DNA of 64,000 nt from Zanthoxylum bungeanum (taxonomy: Eukaryota; Streptophyta; Magnoliopsida; Sapindales; Rutaceae), in contig SKCR01036751.1 of assembly GCA_019454045.1 (NCBI GenBank), forward strand, positions 620,001-684,000, given 5' to 3'. A program made the position numbers and the translations under genes. The notes under the pieces were generated by a model that saw only the letters and a list, made by a program, of their open reading frames with translations, did no database searches and was not told the origin of the DNA. Positions 36,195 through 47,690 of this stretch are shown piece by piece (position 1 is the first letter of the stretch; the number at the start of each line of letters is the position of its first letter).

Positions 36195-36545
36195 CGTTCG
36201 TATCTACGTTCGAACGAGACTATCCAGTGTGTGTGCGTTCGTGTTGCGTTTGATAACGCGTTCGAACGAAGTGTTTCCAGAGAGTTCACGTTCGAGTAGC
36301 GTTTGATAACGCGTTCGAACGGTATGATTCTAGAGAGTTCACGTTCGTATAACGTATGTTAACGCGTTCGAACGGAATGATTCCAGAGAGTTCACGTTTG
36401 AGTTGCGTTTAGGACGCGTTCGAACGTTCTAAGGCAGAAGGCTTGCGTTCGAGTTGCGTTTGAAGACGCGTTCGAACGTTCTTACGAAAATTCAAATTTT
36501 TAGCCTTCGCGTGCGTCGGGCGTTCGAACGCCCTACGAGTTTTTC
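36195..36545. repeat. palindrome array CGTTCGAACG in the Copia leader
   Basis: Seven exact copies of the 10 bp palindrome CGTTCGAACG, most preceded by a spacer with a half site (CGTTCGAG or CGTTCGTG) and a GCGTTTGATAACG-like stretch. The units are about 55-60 bp. It lies in the untranslated leader between the 5' LTR and gag of Copia element 1. Similar palindromes occur in the LTR at 11221-12257. Confidence 0.85.
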
Positions 36546-36631
36546 ATGCACAGTTCGTATTTTCCAGAAAATATTCAAACCCTAACATGCAAATTACTAT
36601 CTAATAACACGATACAATAAGTTCTTAAGTT

Positions 36632-37168
36632 TCTGGTCAAATTAGTGTCATTAAACAGTAATATAAACATGCAAATCAAACAGATCGAACTATCAAAAGT
36701 AGATCTTCATGCAAAACCCTAAAACCAGAAAACTTGAAGACAAATCAGAAAATGGAGATTACAGAATTATCCAAGTCGAGATGATCTCTATCCTTAAGAA
36801 CTTATTGGCCCGTCACAGGTGCTCTACGGTTTCGTATTGCCAACGTTCTCCCAGGATAACTTGGATGCTACTTGTACAAGGAGCACTCCTTAACAAGTTT
36901 ATGAACTAGGAAGATGGTGGATCTTTCTCAAAACCAAAAAAAAAAAACAAAATGTCTGGAGAATTTGGATATCTATATGTCTTATTTTCTATTAAACCTC
37001 TTTCTTTTAGATTTGGAGTAAGGACCCCTTATAAAGGAGTGGAGGGGTGTCATAGGGCACCCCTTGGGGTGTGGTTGCAACCCTCCATGGATTGTAACCA
37101 CTCAAGCACCCCTTTGCCATCCAAAAAGACATATATACCCTTATGAAATAATTGAAGAATTTTCAACA
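36632..37168 (-). repeat. 5' LTR of Copia element 1
   Basis: 537 bp, nearly identical to 30820-31357. On the minus strand it starts TGTTGAAAATTC at 37168 and ends at 36632. The next internal bases are AACTTAAGAACTTATTG, not a Met-tRNA primer site. Confidence 0.9.
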
Positions 37169-37173
37169 GAAAT

Positions 37174-37621
37174 ATGATGAGATCGATTTGGGAAGAGAGG
37201 GTGCTGAAGCAATTTATTACAATTTTATTTTATTTTTTACGTTTATAACGCCAACACTTCCCACTTAGGAACGTATTAAATTTCAAATAGCTTCAGCGAA
37301 AGCAAATACAATTTATCTGTGTGTTTTCACTATCAATATTTTATTTGCTAGTAGCATGTGTATGGTCCCATTTTCTGCTTCCAAGAACAATAATCACAAA
37401 GAACAATGAAAATATTATTAGAATTTTGTTTGTTATTAATGTTCTTTAAATTACACATGTTTGATAGAGAACAGATATACTTACAATTGCTTAGTGACAT
37501 TTATTTCATGGTGGGTGTCGTGAAAAAAAGAAGAGCATATTCATATTTAAATTGATTCTTGGATGTTCTATTTCCCTTATTTTGGCCCAATTAAATAATC
37601 ATTCAAGGAAAAAAAAAAAAA
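37174..37621. other. short host-like spacer
   Basis: AT-rich DNA between Copia element 1 and the Mutator-like element; nothing recognised. Confidence 0.4.
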
Positions 37622-38259
37622 AGGAAATTATCACATACCCAATCAAAGATTATAATGTTTGTTCGAAAAAACACTCATTTTTTTAAGTATCTATACACTT
37701 AAAATTATTAAAAAATTGACATTTGCCATCCAAATTTAAACCTGGTTTGTAAATCGTCAAATGTTAGCTGCAAAAAGTCGATATTACCCCTTAATTGTAT
37801 TTTAATGTGAAATATTGATTTTGTCCCTGAAAGTGCAATAAATTGAAATGGTCATTGCTTTGCTTCTAACGACTACTTTTTGATCACAAATATAAACACA
37901 CACAAGTCCACAAGCATAAGCCACAACATAGATATTAACAACAGACACCAAGCTTAATATATAAATCTGACATTCAACCCAAAAAAACCCACAATCGATA
38001 TCACAACTCATCCATTCAAAATAGTAAGCACAAACATTTCCATTTATAATGCCTTCCAGTAGTAATTCAATTGCGGGACTCAGTGGTGGATCAAGCAAAA
38101 GCAAAAGCATAAAAAAAAAAAAAAAAAAAAAAAAAAATGTATGTCAAAGCATTGTCACTTATACCGTGTGCAGACAATAGCAATGGTATCAATAACATAA
38201 CATAACTCTAATGCAATATTTTGGTCTTGCAAATTTAAGGGGCGTTCCCCTTCTCTCTC

Positions 38260-38290
<31 letters not shown>

Positions 38291-38497
38291 GATTTTTTTT
38301 AAAATTTTGAAAAAAAAATAAAAAAATAAATGAAAACGGCGTCGTTTTAGCATCAATAACGGCGAATTTATAACGGAGCCTTGAATTGACAAAAATTGAA
38401 AGTTAGAGGACTGAATTGACAAAACTGAAAGTTAGATGACTGAAATGAAAAAACGTGAAAGATATAGGGTCATTTTGCATTTTTTGCCAATATTATA

Positions 38498-38880
38498 TTA
38501 TAGCCAAAACTTTATTATGAAATGAGAATGCTCTGTTACATTGATAATATCATTTTGTTTATCACTTATGAAGATTAATTGTCTCCCATCATCCAAATAT
38601 GTGTGCAAAAGCTCAAGAAACCATGTCCTTGTCTCAGTGTTCTCAATTTTACATACATATAATGCCAAAGGGCCAACCCTATTATTTGCATATATTCCTG
38701 CAACCAGCAGTACACCACCATACTCACTCTTCAAGTAACATCCATCAATTCTAATAAAGAGCCTACAACCTTGCAAAAAAAAAAAAAACGTCTTTGTGCA
38801 GGAAAATAAATAAAAATTCTTTGAAATAATACCATTTCAATATTAGTAACTCCATCACAAAGGACTTTGCAATATGCTCA
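38498..38880 (-). pseudogene. MULE transposase core fragment
   Basis: After the Copia insertion the transposase continues: LQGCRLFIRIDGCYLKSEYG, then GVLLVAGIYANNRVGPLALY and ENTETRTWFLELLHTYLDD, DGRQLIFISDKQ. This is the MULE transposase domain (first catalytic Asp in IDGC, second in FISDKQ). Translation is lost after NDIINV, and the C-terminal third is missing. Confidence 0.85.
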
Positions 38881-38889
38881 TAAAACAAC

Positions 38890-40049
38890 TATTACAGATA
38901 TATTTGGTTACTGTGTTCTTACAAAGGACTTTGAACTACCAGTAAAAACACAACACAAAAAAATGAAAGTAGTAAGGAAATCCAGAACCAGTTCAGCCCC
39001 TGAAATCAAGCTTCAGACCCTGATGAGATGATTCAGACCCAACGACGAGCTTCAGACCCTGATGAGATGATTCGGACCCAACGGCGAGCTTCAGACTCTG
39101 AGTTTCAGGCCCACGAGTTTCAGACCCTGACGGAAAAAAGGATTCAGACCCGAACGAGTGAGGTGCTTCAGACCCTGAAATCAGCCCCTGAAGAGGTTCA
39201 GACCCTGACGATCCAGTAGCCAAGTCAGAACCGAACCAGCAAACGTAGTCAGTCCCAAAGCTTCAGTATTCCGAGGCTTGTTGATGTGACAACAATCTCC
39301 TTAAAATAAATTCGTCCCCTACCGAATGGTGCAGTAGAACGTGAGACGTTTGTTTCCCAGGATGCAACGAACCACAAAGTGTTTGAACTCTTTCAACAAA
39401 AACCAAAGAAAACCGAGGGAAAAATGCTTTTCCTTAAAACGAAAGCTTCTGCATTTTTCTCTTTTTCTTGTGTATCAAAAAACGAAAACCACTGCCCACT
39501 TTAAAAGGAAATAAACATGCCAATTAAATTGAGATAGTGAGAGGCTTTTCAAATGGTGTAACCACCCAGTTAATTAATATAACTGTTATGGAACTTCAAA
39601 AGCTTGAAAGAAAAATAAATAGACTTGCAAAAATTGGCTGGGCCGGGCCTGCACAATTTGGTCCGGCATTCGTGTACGCAGGACGCGCGGGTGCACACGA
39701 GTCAAGCCTATTCGGATTTTAATTTGCACCCCCCTGCGCGCGCACGTAGAGAGAGCCTCTATCCTTATAACACTTAGCCATCTACATATGAACAATCATA
39801 TATAAACACAATTTTCCTTTACTAGCTTTCCCATGTGGGACAATCTTATTTCTCTTTATTTTCCAACACCAATGGGTGAATTTTGAGCAACAATTTCTCA
39901 TTCACCCAAGCACCATTTTAAGCATATGAATATACCATTCCGAACTACTCACGGAGGAGTATCCGAATCACTCAAAAACAACCATTAACACGAAGTGGAC
40001 CATGCTTAAAATTGTACCTCAAAATGTTTACTAATAGCATTTTCCAACA
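38890..40049 (-). repeat. 3' LTR of Copia element 2
   Basis: 1160 bp. It carries a minisatellite at about 38995-39215 (unit of about 39 bp with TTCAGACCCTGATGAGATGA). Compared with the 5' LTR it lacks two or so minisatellite units and a 40 bp segment present at about 45259-45298. A frame through the repeats (38993-39223) is not a gene. Confidence 0.9.
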
Positions 40050-40645
40050 ATCCCCCACATGAATGAAATTGGCGAAAAAACGTCAAATTGAAACATTTTA
40101 TTTTGACCTTGAAGAGTTCAACGGTTCAACACCTGCATAGATAGGTAGGCCTCAGCCTTTGAACCTTCCCTTGTGAAAATATATCTCATTTACTGGCTGA
40201 CAGTGGACACAATGTCATTGAACTGTACTGCCGTTCATGTAAATGAAAAACATATATCACACATATATTTTACCTAACACATCTGAGTTCTCATTATTAT
40301 GTTCATTTTGGCCATGAACATCTATCTGGTTCTGCAAGAGTTTCTAATAATTGAGCCCCGTACAATTCCCTTTGAAGCGGCCCCACTTCTCTCTCACATA
40401 GGTGATTTCTTATTTAAGAGTAGCTCGTATTACTCTGCTCGGATTCCCGACGCATATTAATCATTAAAAGCCTTTGTTTAACCTCTTTCCATACGAGCAT
40501 CACTGTTTTATTTCACCATAGGAATTGACTAGAGGGTAACCCCCCACAGTGAACCAATTATGTCTTTTACGAGTAGGTTGTTCCATTGAACCTAGATCTT
40601 GGGATCTCCAGTCAACAAGGTTGGGTTTTCCTTCGTAATAAGCAT

Positions 40646-40806
40646 TTATCTAATGGGTTTTAGTCTCATTCCCCTCAATGATTTCACAACTAACTCTCTG
40701 TTTAACCATTTGGTTAGCGGATCCGCAATGTTATCATTTGACTTTACATAGTCAATCGAAATAACTCCAGTAGAGAGTAATTGTCTAACGGTATTGTGTC
40801 TATGAA

Positions 40807-40837
<31 letters not shown>

Positions 40838-41305
40838 GTTATGTGCCATTCCAATTGCAGATTGACTATCGCAATGAATGCAAATTACTGGCACTGGCTT
40901 AGGCCAACTTGGAATATCCTCTAAAAAATTTCGCAGCCATTTTGCTTCTTCAGCACACTTATCTAATGCAATGAATTCTGATTCCATTGTAGATCTGGCT
41001 ATCACAGTCTGTTTGGAAGATTTCCATGATATAGTTGCACCTGCTAGTGTAAACACATAGCCACTGGTAGACTTTGAATCTTTCATATCAGATATCCAGT
41101 TTGCATCACTGTATCCTTCGATTACGGCTGGATATCTATGATAGTGCAACCCATAATTACGAGTAAAACGTAAATACCTGAGTATTCTTACTATTGCTTT
41201 CCAGTGATCAACCTCTGGATTACTCGTATATCTGCTGAGCTTGTTTACTGTACATGTTATTTCAGGCCTTGTACAACTTGATAAATACATTAGACTCCCA
41301 ATCAC
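40646..41305 (-). pseudogene. Copia element 2: RT end and RNase H
   Basis: 219 codons: [28 protein letters not shown], then RNase H with [32 protein letters not shown] and [10 protein letters not shown]. It ends [14 protein letters not shown]. Separated from the upstream RT by a frameshift after GYISSRIL at 41307. Confidence 0.9.
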
Positions 41306-41306
41306 T

Positions 41307-42200
41307 CTAGAGTATTCTACTTGAGATATACCCTCTCCTCATATTCTTTGATAGATGTAGACTCACATCTAAAGGAGTTCTAGCCACAGCAGAATCATCA
41401 TTGTTGAATTTACCAAGAATTTTATCCACATAGTGCGACTGATCAAGAATAAATCCATCTGGACTTCTCGAGATCTTTATTCCCAGAATGACATCTGCTA
41501 GACCCATGTCTTTCATGCCAAACTTAGATTTCAACATATTCTTGGCGGATTTCACCATTTTAACATCACTCCCGACAATCAATATGTCATCAACGTAGAG
41601 ACATAAAATGACATAGCCAACTTCTGTCTCTCTGACATAAATATATTTATCACATTCATTGATTTTGAAACCATTTGCCAACATGGTGTCGTCAAACTTT
41701 TTATGCCACTGTTTCGGAGCTTGTTTCAATCCATACAAGGATTTTACTAACTTGCAGACTTTCTTTTCTTGTCCTGGAGCTATAAAGCCTTCAGGTTGTT
41801 CCATGTAGATTTCTTCATCTAAATCTCTATTTAGAAAGGCTGTTTTCCTATCCATCTGATGTACCTCAAGATTGCGCAAAGCTGCAATCGCTAGTATCAT
41901 CCTTATGGAATTTATTCTCGTTACATGAGAGTAAGTATCAAAGTAATCAAGACATTCACGTTGTTTGTAGCCTTTAATTACAAGTCTTGCTTTATACTTG
42001 TCAATTGATCCATCTGCCTTCATTTTCTTTTTGAAAATCCACTTGGACCCTAGAGGTTTACACCTTGGAGGAAGGTCCATTAAATCCCAGGTGTGATTTT
42101 GTAAGATGGATTCAATTTCACTATTGATGGCATCTTTCCACAAAGCACCATCAGCTGATCTTACAGCTTCGTTATAGCTTTGATGATCATTTTCAAGCAA
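41307..42200 (-). pseudogene. Copia element 2: reverse transcriptase
   Basis: 297 codons with WKDAINSEIESILQNHTWDL, KWIFKKKMKADGSIDKYKAR, HQMDRKTAFLNRDLDE (usual MDVKTAFLNGDL; Val and Gly altered), LVKSLYGLKQAPKQW, CLYVDDILIVGSD (YVDD active site) and [15 protein letters not shown]. The frame breaks after LHLSKN. The catalytic Asp residues are kept. Confidence 0.9.
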
Positions 42201-42837
42201 AAATGTCAGAAAATTTGGACCAAATGATTTTTCCGTTCTAGCTCTTTTGCTACGTCTTGGTTCAAGTTCAACATCTTGTTCATCCTCTGGAACATTTATG
42301 TGTTATTGGTCCTGACTATCTTCAATGATAGCCTCATGTGCCCATTTGTGCACATTTGAATTTGAATTTGTTTTACAAGGAAAAACATATTCGAAAAAGG
42401 ATGTATTCCTCGACTCCATTATCATATTCTTGTGATTATCTGGTATATTAGACTCATGCACAAGAAATCGATAAGCATTACTGTTATGTGCATATCCTAT
42501 GAAAATACAATCAACAGTTTTTGGTCATATCTTCACCTTCTTAGGTGGAGGAATGACTACTTTGGCAAGACAGCCCCACACTCGTAGAAATTTATAGGAA
42601 GGTACTATTCATTTCCATATTTCATAAGGAGTTTTCCCTGCTTCTTTCGGTGGTACCTTATTTAAAAGGTAATTAGCTGATAAGACAGCTTCTCCCCACA
42701 TATTCTGAGGTAAACCAGAGCTGATTAACATAGCGTTCATCATCTCTTTCAAAGTACGATTCTTCCGTTCTGCAATCCCATTGGATTGAGGTGAATAAGG
42801 AGCTGTGGTTTGATGTATGATTCCATTTTATTCACAA
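42201..42837 (-). pseudogene. Copia element 2: integrase C-terminal part
   Basis: After a stop in the integrase core (SLCE then TAA) the same protein continues with TTAPYSPQSNGIAERKNRT and GLPQNMWGEAVLSANYLLNK, with further stops in PYEIWK and VKI before VFIGYAHNSNAYRFL-like sequence and a linker to RT. Too many stops for an open frame. Confidence 0.75.
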
Positions 42838-43445
42838 AGTGATTCAAAAGGAAAAACATACTCACCACCACGATCACTTCTTAACTCCTTAATTCTTTTA
42901 TTCAGTTGGTTCTCAACTTCATTCTTATAGAGAATAAATTTCTTTATAGCTTCGTCCTTGCTTTTCATCAAATACACATAGTAAAATCTCGTGCAATCAT
43001 CAATAAAGGTAATAAAATATTTATTACCGCCTATTGATTGTATTGAATTAAAATCACATACATCGGTATGAATTAGATCAAGTGGTTCAGAGTTTCTTTC
43101 AATAATATGAAAAGTTGATCTAGTTAGTTTTACCTCAACACAAGTATCACACTTATGTCTGTTATCAATTTTAAAATTGGGAATATGATTCATGTTAATT
43201 AATTTTTGCAATGAATTAAAATTTACATGTCCTAATATACCATGCCATATATTAGAGTACTCAACAATATAAGCAGAAGAACTAGCTTTATTGATATTCT
43301 TGGGTTTAACAACCATTACATTGAGCTTAAATAGCCCATTAGTTACATACCTTTTTCCCACATACATTCCATTTTTGGTCAAAACTACTTTATCAGACTC
43401 AAACACCATCCGGAATCTGTACTTGTTCAGAAGTGATCCAGACAC
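42828..43445 (-). pseudogene. Copia element 2: pre-integrase and integrase core
   Basis: 205 codons: protease end (SGSLLNKYRF), then IWHGILGHVNFNSL and HKCDTCVEVKL (H-H-C-C zinc site), LIHTDVCDFN (first Asp), NKYFITFIDDCTRF, and RSDRGGEYVFPF (second Asp region). It stops before the Glu-bearing part. Confidence 0.88.
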
Positions 43446-43542
43446 AAGATTATTACATATTTATGGTATATACAGAACGTTGTTTAAAGTCAACTTTTTC
43501 CCAGAGGTCATCTTTAGAATCACCTTGCCTTGACCTTCAATC

Positions 43543-43749
43543 TCAGATGTTGCTGAATTTCACATGTATATTTTTTTCTCCATTACCAGTAGGCTCAAAT
43601 GAAGAAAACATACTCTTGTCCGAGCACACATGTCGAGTGGCACCAGTGTCAATCCACCACTCTCTTGGGTTAGAACCCACCAGATTCACCTCAGAAACCA
43701 CAACAGAAAGGCTAATGTCTGAAACATCTTGAGTCATGTGTTCCATCAC
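43543..43749 (-). pseudogene. Copia element 2: protease N-terminal part
   Basis: REWWIDTGATRHVCSDKSMF carries the D-T-G active site. The frame is lost near 43543 after NGEKN, and the remainder (VLHIP-like) is in another frame. Confidence 0.85.
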
Positions 43750-43856
43750 ATTAGCCTCTTGGTTCTTTTTCTTCTAAGTCTGCACTCAGAAGACTTGTAA
43801 CTCATTTTGTCACAGTTGAAGCATCTTCCTTGAAATTTGAATTTCTTGGAAATTCC
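43750..43856 (-). pseudogene. Copia element 2: altered zinc knuckle
   Basis: Reads FQGRCFNCDKMSYKSSEC: the CCHC pattern with Tyr in place of the His ligand (element 1 has [14 protein letters not shown]). The reading frame then stops. Confidence 0.75.
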
Positions 43857-44702
43857 TCATTTAGGGCCCATTTTTGACCCTCTATTCTTGAGGTTCTTGT
43901 TCTTATGGCCAAGTTCAACAATATTTTCTTTGGCCTCATGAGTTATCCCTCTCTTGTCAGATATTATGTTATCTTCCTCAATTCTAAGCTTAAGAACCAA
44001 GTCTTCAATGTTCATTTCTTTTCGTTTATGTTTTAGATAATTCTTAAAATCTTTCCAACCAGTTGGTAGTTTTTCAATTATCGAGGCTACTTTGAAGGTT
44101 TTACTTAATACCATCCCCTCAGCATGAATTTCTGCTAGAATAATCTGCAGTTTTTGTACTTGGCTTAACACAATTTTGGAGTCAACCATCTTAAAATCTA
44201 GGAAACGACCTACGATAAATTTCTTAGTACCGGCATCCTCAGTTTTATATTGTCGATCTAAGGATTCCCAAAGCTCCTTATCTGTTTTCATTCCGGTGTA
44301 CACACTGTACAAGGAATCACTTAGCCCATTCAGCACATAATTCCTACATAGGAATTCAGAATGTTTCCAAGCATCGATGACACTGATCACTTGAATATCA
44401 TTCTCACCATATTTGGGTACATTAGCATCTTCCTTTAGGAACCTTGCAAGGTTCAACGTGGTCAAATAAAAGAACATTTTCTATTGCCACCTTTTGAAAT
44501 TCTGACCAGTGAATTTTTCAGGTTTTTCCGCGGCATGATTGACATGGCTCACATGTCCAACAGGTTGTCTAGCCATAGAGGCAGCAACACTTTGGCTAGC
44601 CATAGAGGCTACCACATTAAGCCCAGAGGCTGAAATATTTTGGCCTGCCACAGAGGCTGCCACATTCAGATCAACTGTGTTTGGACTGTTTTCCATATCC
44701 AC
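43857..44702 (-). pseudogene. Copia element 2: gag
   Basis: Starts MDMENSPNTVDLN at 44702 with an Ala/Ser-rich repeat-like N-terminus, stops at 44481 after NFKRWQ, and resumes at 44477 with [34 protein letters not shown] and [20 protein letters not shown], ending near 43857. The N-terminal part before KPEKF is unlike element 1. Only about 20 bases separate the ATG from the 5' LTR. Confidence 0.85.
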
Positions 44703-44723
44703 AGAACGAATTTGTTTTAAGAT

Positions 44724-45978
44724 TATTACATATATATTTGGTTACTGTGTTCTTACAAAGGACTTTGAACTACCAGTAAAAACACAACACAAAAAAATGA
44801 AAGTAGTAAGGAAATCCAGAACCAGTTCAGTCCCTGAAATCAAGCTTTAGACCCTGATGAGTTTCAGACCCTGATGAGATAATTCAGACCCAAAGACGAG
44901 CTTCAAACCCTGATGAGATGATTCAGACCCAACGGTGAGCTTCAGACCCTGATGATATGATTCATACCCAACGACGAGCTTTAGACTCTGAGTTTCAGGG
45001 CCACGAGTTTCAGACCATGACGGAAAAAGGATTCAGACCCGAACGAGTGAGGTGCTTCAGACCCTGAAATCAGCCCCTGAAGAGGTTCAGACCCTGACGA
45101 TCCAGTAGCCAAGTCAGAACCGAACCAGCAAACGTAGTCAGTCCCAAAGCTTCAGTATTCCGAGGCTTGTTGATGTGACAACAATCTCCTTAAAACAAAT
45201 TCGTCCCATACCGAATGGTTCAGTAGAATGTGAGACGTTTGTTTCCCAGAATGCAACGGAAATAAACGAGTATGGGCACCACCAAACTCATTTTCAACGA
45301 ACCACAAAGTGTTTGAACTCTTTCAATAAAAACCAAAGAAAATCGAGGGAAAAAATATATTTCCTTAAAACGAAAGCTTCTGAATTTTTCTCTTTTTCTT
45401 GTGTATCAAAAAACGAAAACCACTGCCCACTTTAAAAGGAAATAAACATGCCAATTAAATTGAGATAGTGGGAGGCTTTTCAAATGGTGTAACCACCCAG
45501 TTAATTAATATAACTGTTATGGAACTTCAAAGGCTTGAAAGAAAAATAAAGAGCTTGCAAAAATTGGCTGGGTCGGGCCCGCACAATTTGGTCCGGCATT
45601 CGTGTACGCAGGACGCGTGGGTGCACACGAGTCAGGCCTATTCAGATTTTGATTTGCACCTCCCCTGCGCGCACGTAGAGAGAGCCTCTATCCTTATAAC
45701 ACTTAGCCATCTACATATGAACAATCATATATAAACACAATTTTCCTTTACTAGCTTTCCCATTTGTGACAAGCTTATTTCTCTTTATTTTCCAACACCA
45801 ATGGGTGAATTTTGAGCAACAATTTCTCATTCACCCAAGCACCATTTTAAGCATATGAATATACCATTCTGAACTACTCACGGAGGAGTATCCGAATCAC
45901 TCAAAAACAACCACTAACATGAAGTGGACCATGCTTAAAATTGTACATCAAAATGCTTACTAAGAGCATTTTCCAACA
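44724..45978 (-). repeat. 5' LTR of Copia element 2
   Basis: 1255 bp, begins TGTTGGAAAATGC on the minus strand at 45978. The minisatellite block lies at about 44825-45100 with more units than the 3' LTR. The first internal bases after the LTR are ATCTTAAAACAAATTCG. Confidence 0.9.
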
Positions 45979-45983
45979 ACAAC

Positions 45984-47690
45984 TTGGTGTATTGTTGAAG
46001 CATACTGATACAATTTCAAATACCACTTTGAATGATCTCCTACAAACAGTACTCTTGCCTTCATTATAGCCCTATACATTGTTAATCTCCCCACTCTCAA
46101 CCCATAATTCTAGGGGTGGGTAAAATAACCGAATCGAATTTCGGATCGATTCGATTTTTCAATTTATGTTTGAGGTTAACCGATCGGTTTGATTCGAATT
46201 ATGAACCGGACCCGTGAACCAATCAGTTTATAAAATCTTGAACCAAATCGATCAATTTATGGATTAATTCTTCTAAAAAATTGATTCGGTTCGGTTCAGA
46301 ACCGAACCGAATCAAAACTGAACCAAACAAAACCAAATCAGTTCGGTTCAATTCGATTTTAACCGTTTGATTTTGATCGGTTCTTAAACCGATCGGTTTT
46401 CATTTTGTTTCGGTTCAATTCCAAACCGAACCGAACCGACCTTTACCCACCCCTACATAATTCTTATGAATATAGTTCTTCAATACATAAACCTTCACTT
46501 GAGGATCAACTGTGAAATATTCTAGTATCTTACTAGTAATCCAATTACTAGATATATTGACTGATTTCGTTGTCTGTCTGCAAGTATGCTTCTTGTTGAA
46601 CTGTCTTATAATGAATTTTTTTTTATCATTTACCCTAGCACAGTAAACAAACCAATGACGATCATGAACTTTACATTTAGCCTTAAACCTTCTCGGCTCG
46701 GTATAGATCCTCTTAATATCAAACCCTTTTCTTAATCATCACATCATTTAATACATCTCTAAAATGATCCACGTCTCTAAATACAGCCCCTAGTCTTAAC
46801 CTATGTATCTCATCATAACCTATTTTATAGTCATGTTTCTTTATGTATTTATTCAAATTTTTAGTAGTAAAATTAACATCACCATTAGAATAGTCAACTT
46901 AATTCCTATCATGGCTAATATCATCAAATAACATATATTCTTCATTAGACTCTTCCAAAAGAATGCAAGTGGCGAGCATCAAGTCCTTTGGAACTGATTC
47001 ATACCGATCTCTGTGGACCCATGGCAGTTACCTGCATTCGGCGAGGAGGCATGCTATAAGGAATAGAAGGCAGTCTCTCTCACTGTCATCTACACTCTCT
47101 TTGTCATCAGACTTCTCACTATCATTCTCAGCACCCATATTCCCATCACCCACATTCTCAACACCCACATTCTTATCCTTATTACAGTATCATTTGTCTT
47201 CAGAATCTGACAGCAAAATATCATTTTCATCTTGTAATAAGTTCTTTTCAGTTTCAGCAGTTGTACAAGCAGGAGTTTCATTCATCAGCTTCATCACGCA
47301 GTTGTAAAAGCAGGAGTTTCATTCATCAGCTTCATCACTTCATAAGGCAACTCCACCCCTGAGCTTATCAACATAGATTGTATAAAAAACACCCTTTTGC
47401 GAAGAGGGGCACGAAGATGGTACCACATGTACTCCAAATGTTATGATTCTTATAGCGTCGTGTATCACAAATAACTTCTTCATCATAATGTCAGAATCCA
47501 ACAAACCTTTCACATTGTTATATGGGTTTGTAAACTGAACCTGAAATTTATCTTCTGATTCAAAGTCAAATTGTTTTGCAAATTATAATGCCTCGGACCT
47601 CATTTTTCCAACAATGTACGGGTCAGGATCTATCAAGTCTATTGGATGCCTTTTGCCATTGTATGAAAATACAAATTCTATTGGAAATAT
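45984..47690 (-). pseudogene. MULE transposase N-terminal part (DNA-binding)
   Basis: The minus strand shows a degenerate N-terminus near 47670-47340 (IDLIDPDPYIVGKM), then an Asp/Glu-rich segment (47230-47080). Next is the plant MuDR DNA-binding domain: RFKAKCKVHDRHWFVYCARV and FIIRQFNKKHTCRQTTKSVN near 46690-46560. It leads towards the transposase core (ARVLFVGDHSKWYLKLYQYAS near 46050-46000) and is then cut by Copia element 2. Frameshifts and stops are present, and a 345 bp hAT element lies in it. Not functional. Confidence 0.75.
46111..46455. mobile_element. hAT-like MITE, 345 bp, inside MULE transposase
   Basis: Perfect terminal inverted repeats TAGGGGTGGG...CCCACCCCTA and a perfect 8 bp duplication cataattc (46103-46110 and 46456-46463). 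The interior is made of ACCGAATCG- and CGGTTCGG-like motifs, many in inverted pairs. Non-coding. Confidence 0.88.

Larger units (their letters stand above)
30820..37168 (-). mobile_element. Ty1/copia element 1, near-complete, 6349 bp
   Basis: Two LTRs (30820-31357 and 36632-37168), a polypurine tract before the left (3') LTR, a 780 bp leader and a gag-protease-integrase-RT-RNase H polyprotein on the minus strand. It is flanked by the perfect 5 bp duplication gaaat (30815-30819 and 37169-37173). Integrase before reverse transcriptase is the Ty1/copia order. Two in-frame stops and two frameshifts show it is no longer autonomous. The LTR pair differs at few positions by eye, so the insertion is young. 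The duplication places the LTR end at TG...GA rather than TG...CA. Confidence 0.9.
38890..45978 (-). mobile_element. Ty1/copia element 2, 7089 bp, nested in the MULE
   Basis: LTRs at 38890-40049 and 44724-45978 flank a minus-strand gag-protease-integrase-RT-RNase H region. The perfect 5 bp duplication acaac lies at 38885-38889 and 45979-45983. The polyprotein is related to element 1 (shared KLPxxxKDFxxYLKHK, WKAIVRx[22 protein letters not shown]) but has more stops and frameshifts. The PPT and TGTTG LTR start match element 1. The duplication places the LTR end at TG...TA. Confidence 0.9.

Noticed and set aside
37802..38110. 102-codon frame on minus strand with hydrophobic stretches
   Set aside because: Lies between MULE transposase and TIR; no homology seen and composition fits AT-rich non-coding DNA.
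38993..39223. Ser/Gly-rich repeat protein on minus strand
   Set aside because: Product of the LTR minisatellite, out of context for any gene.
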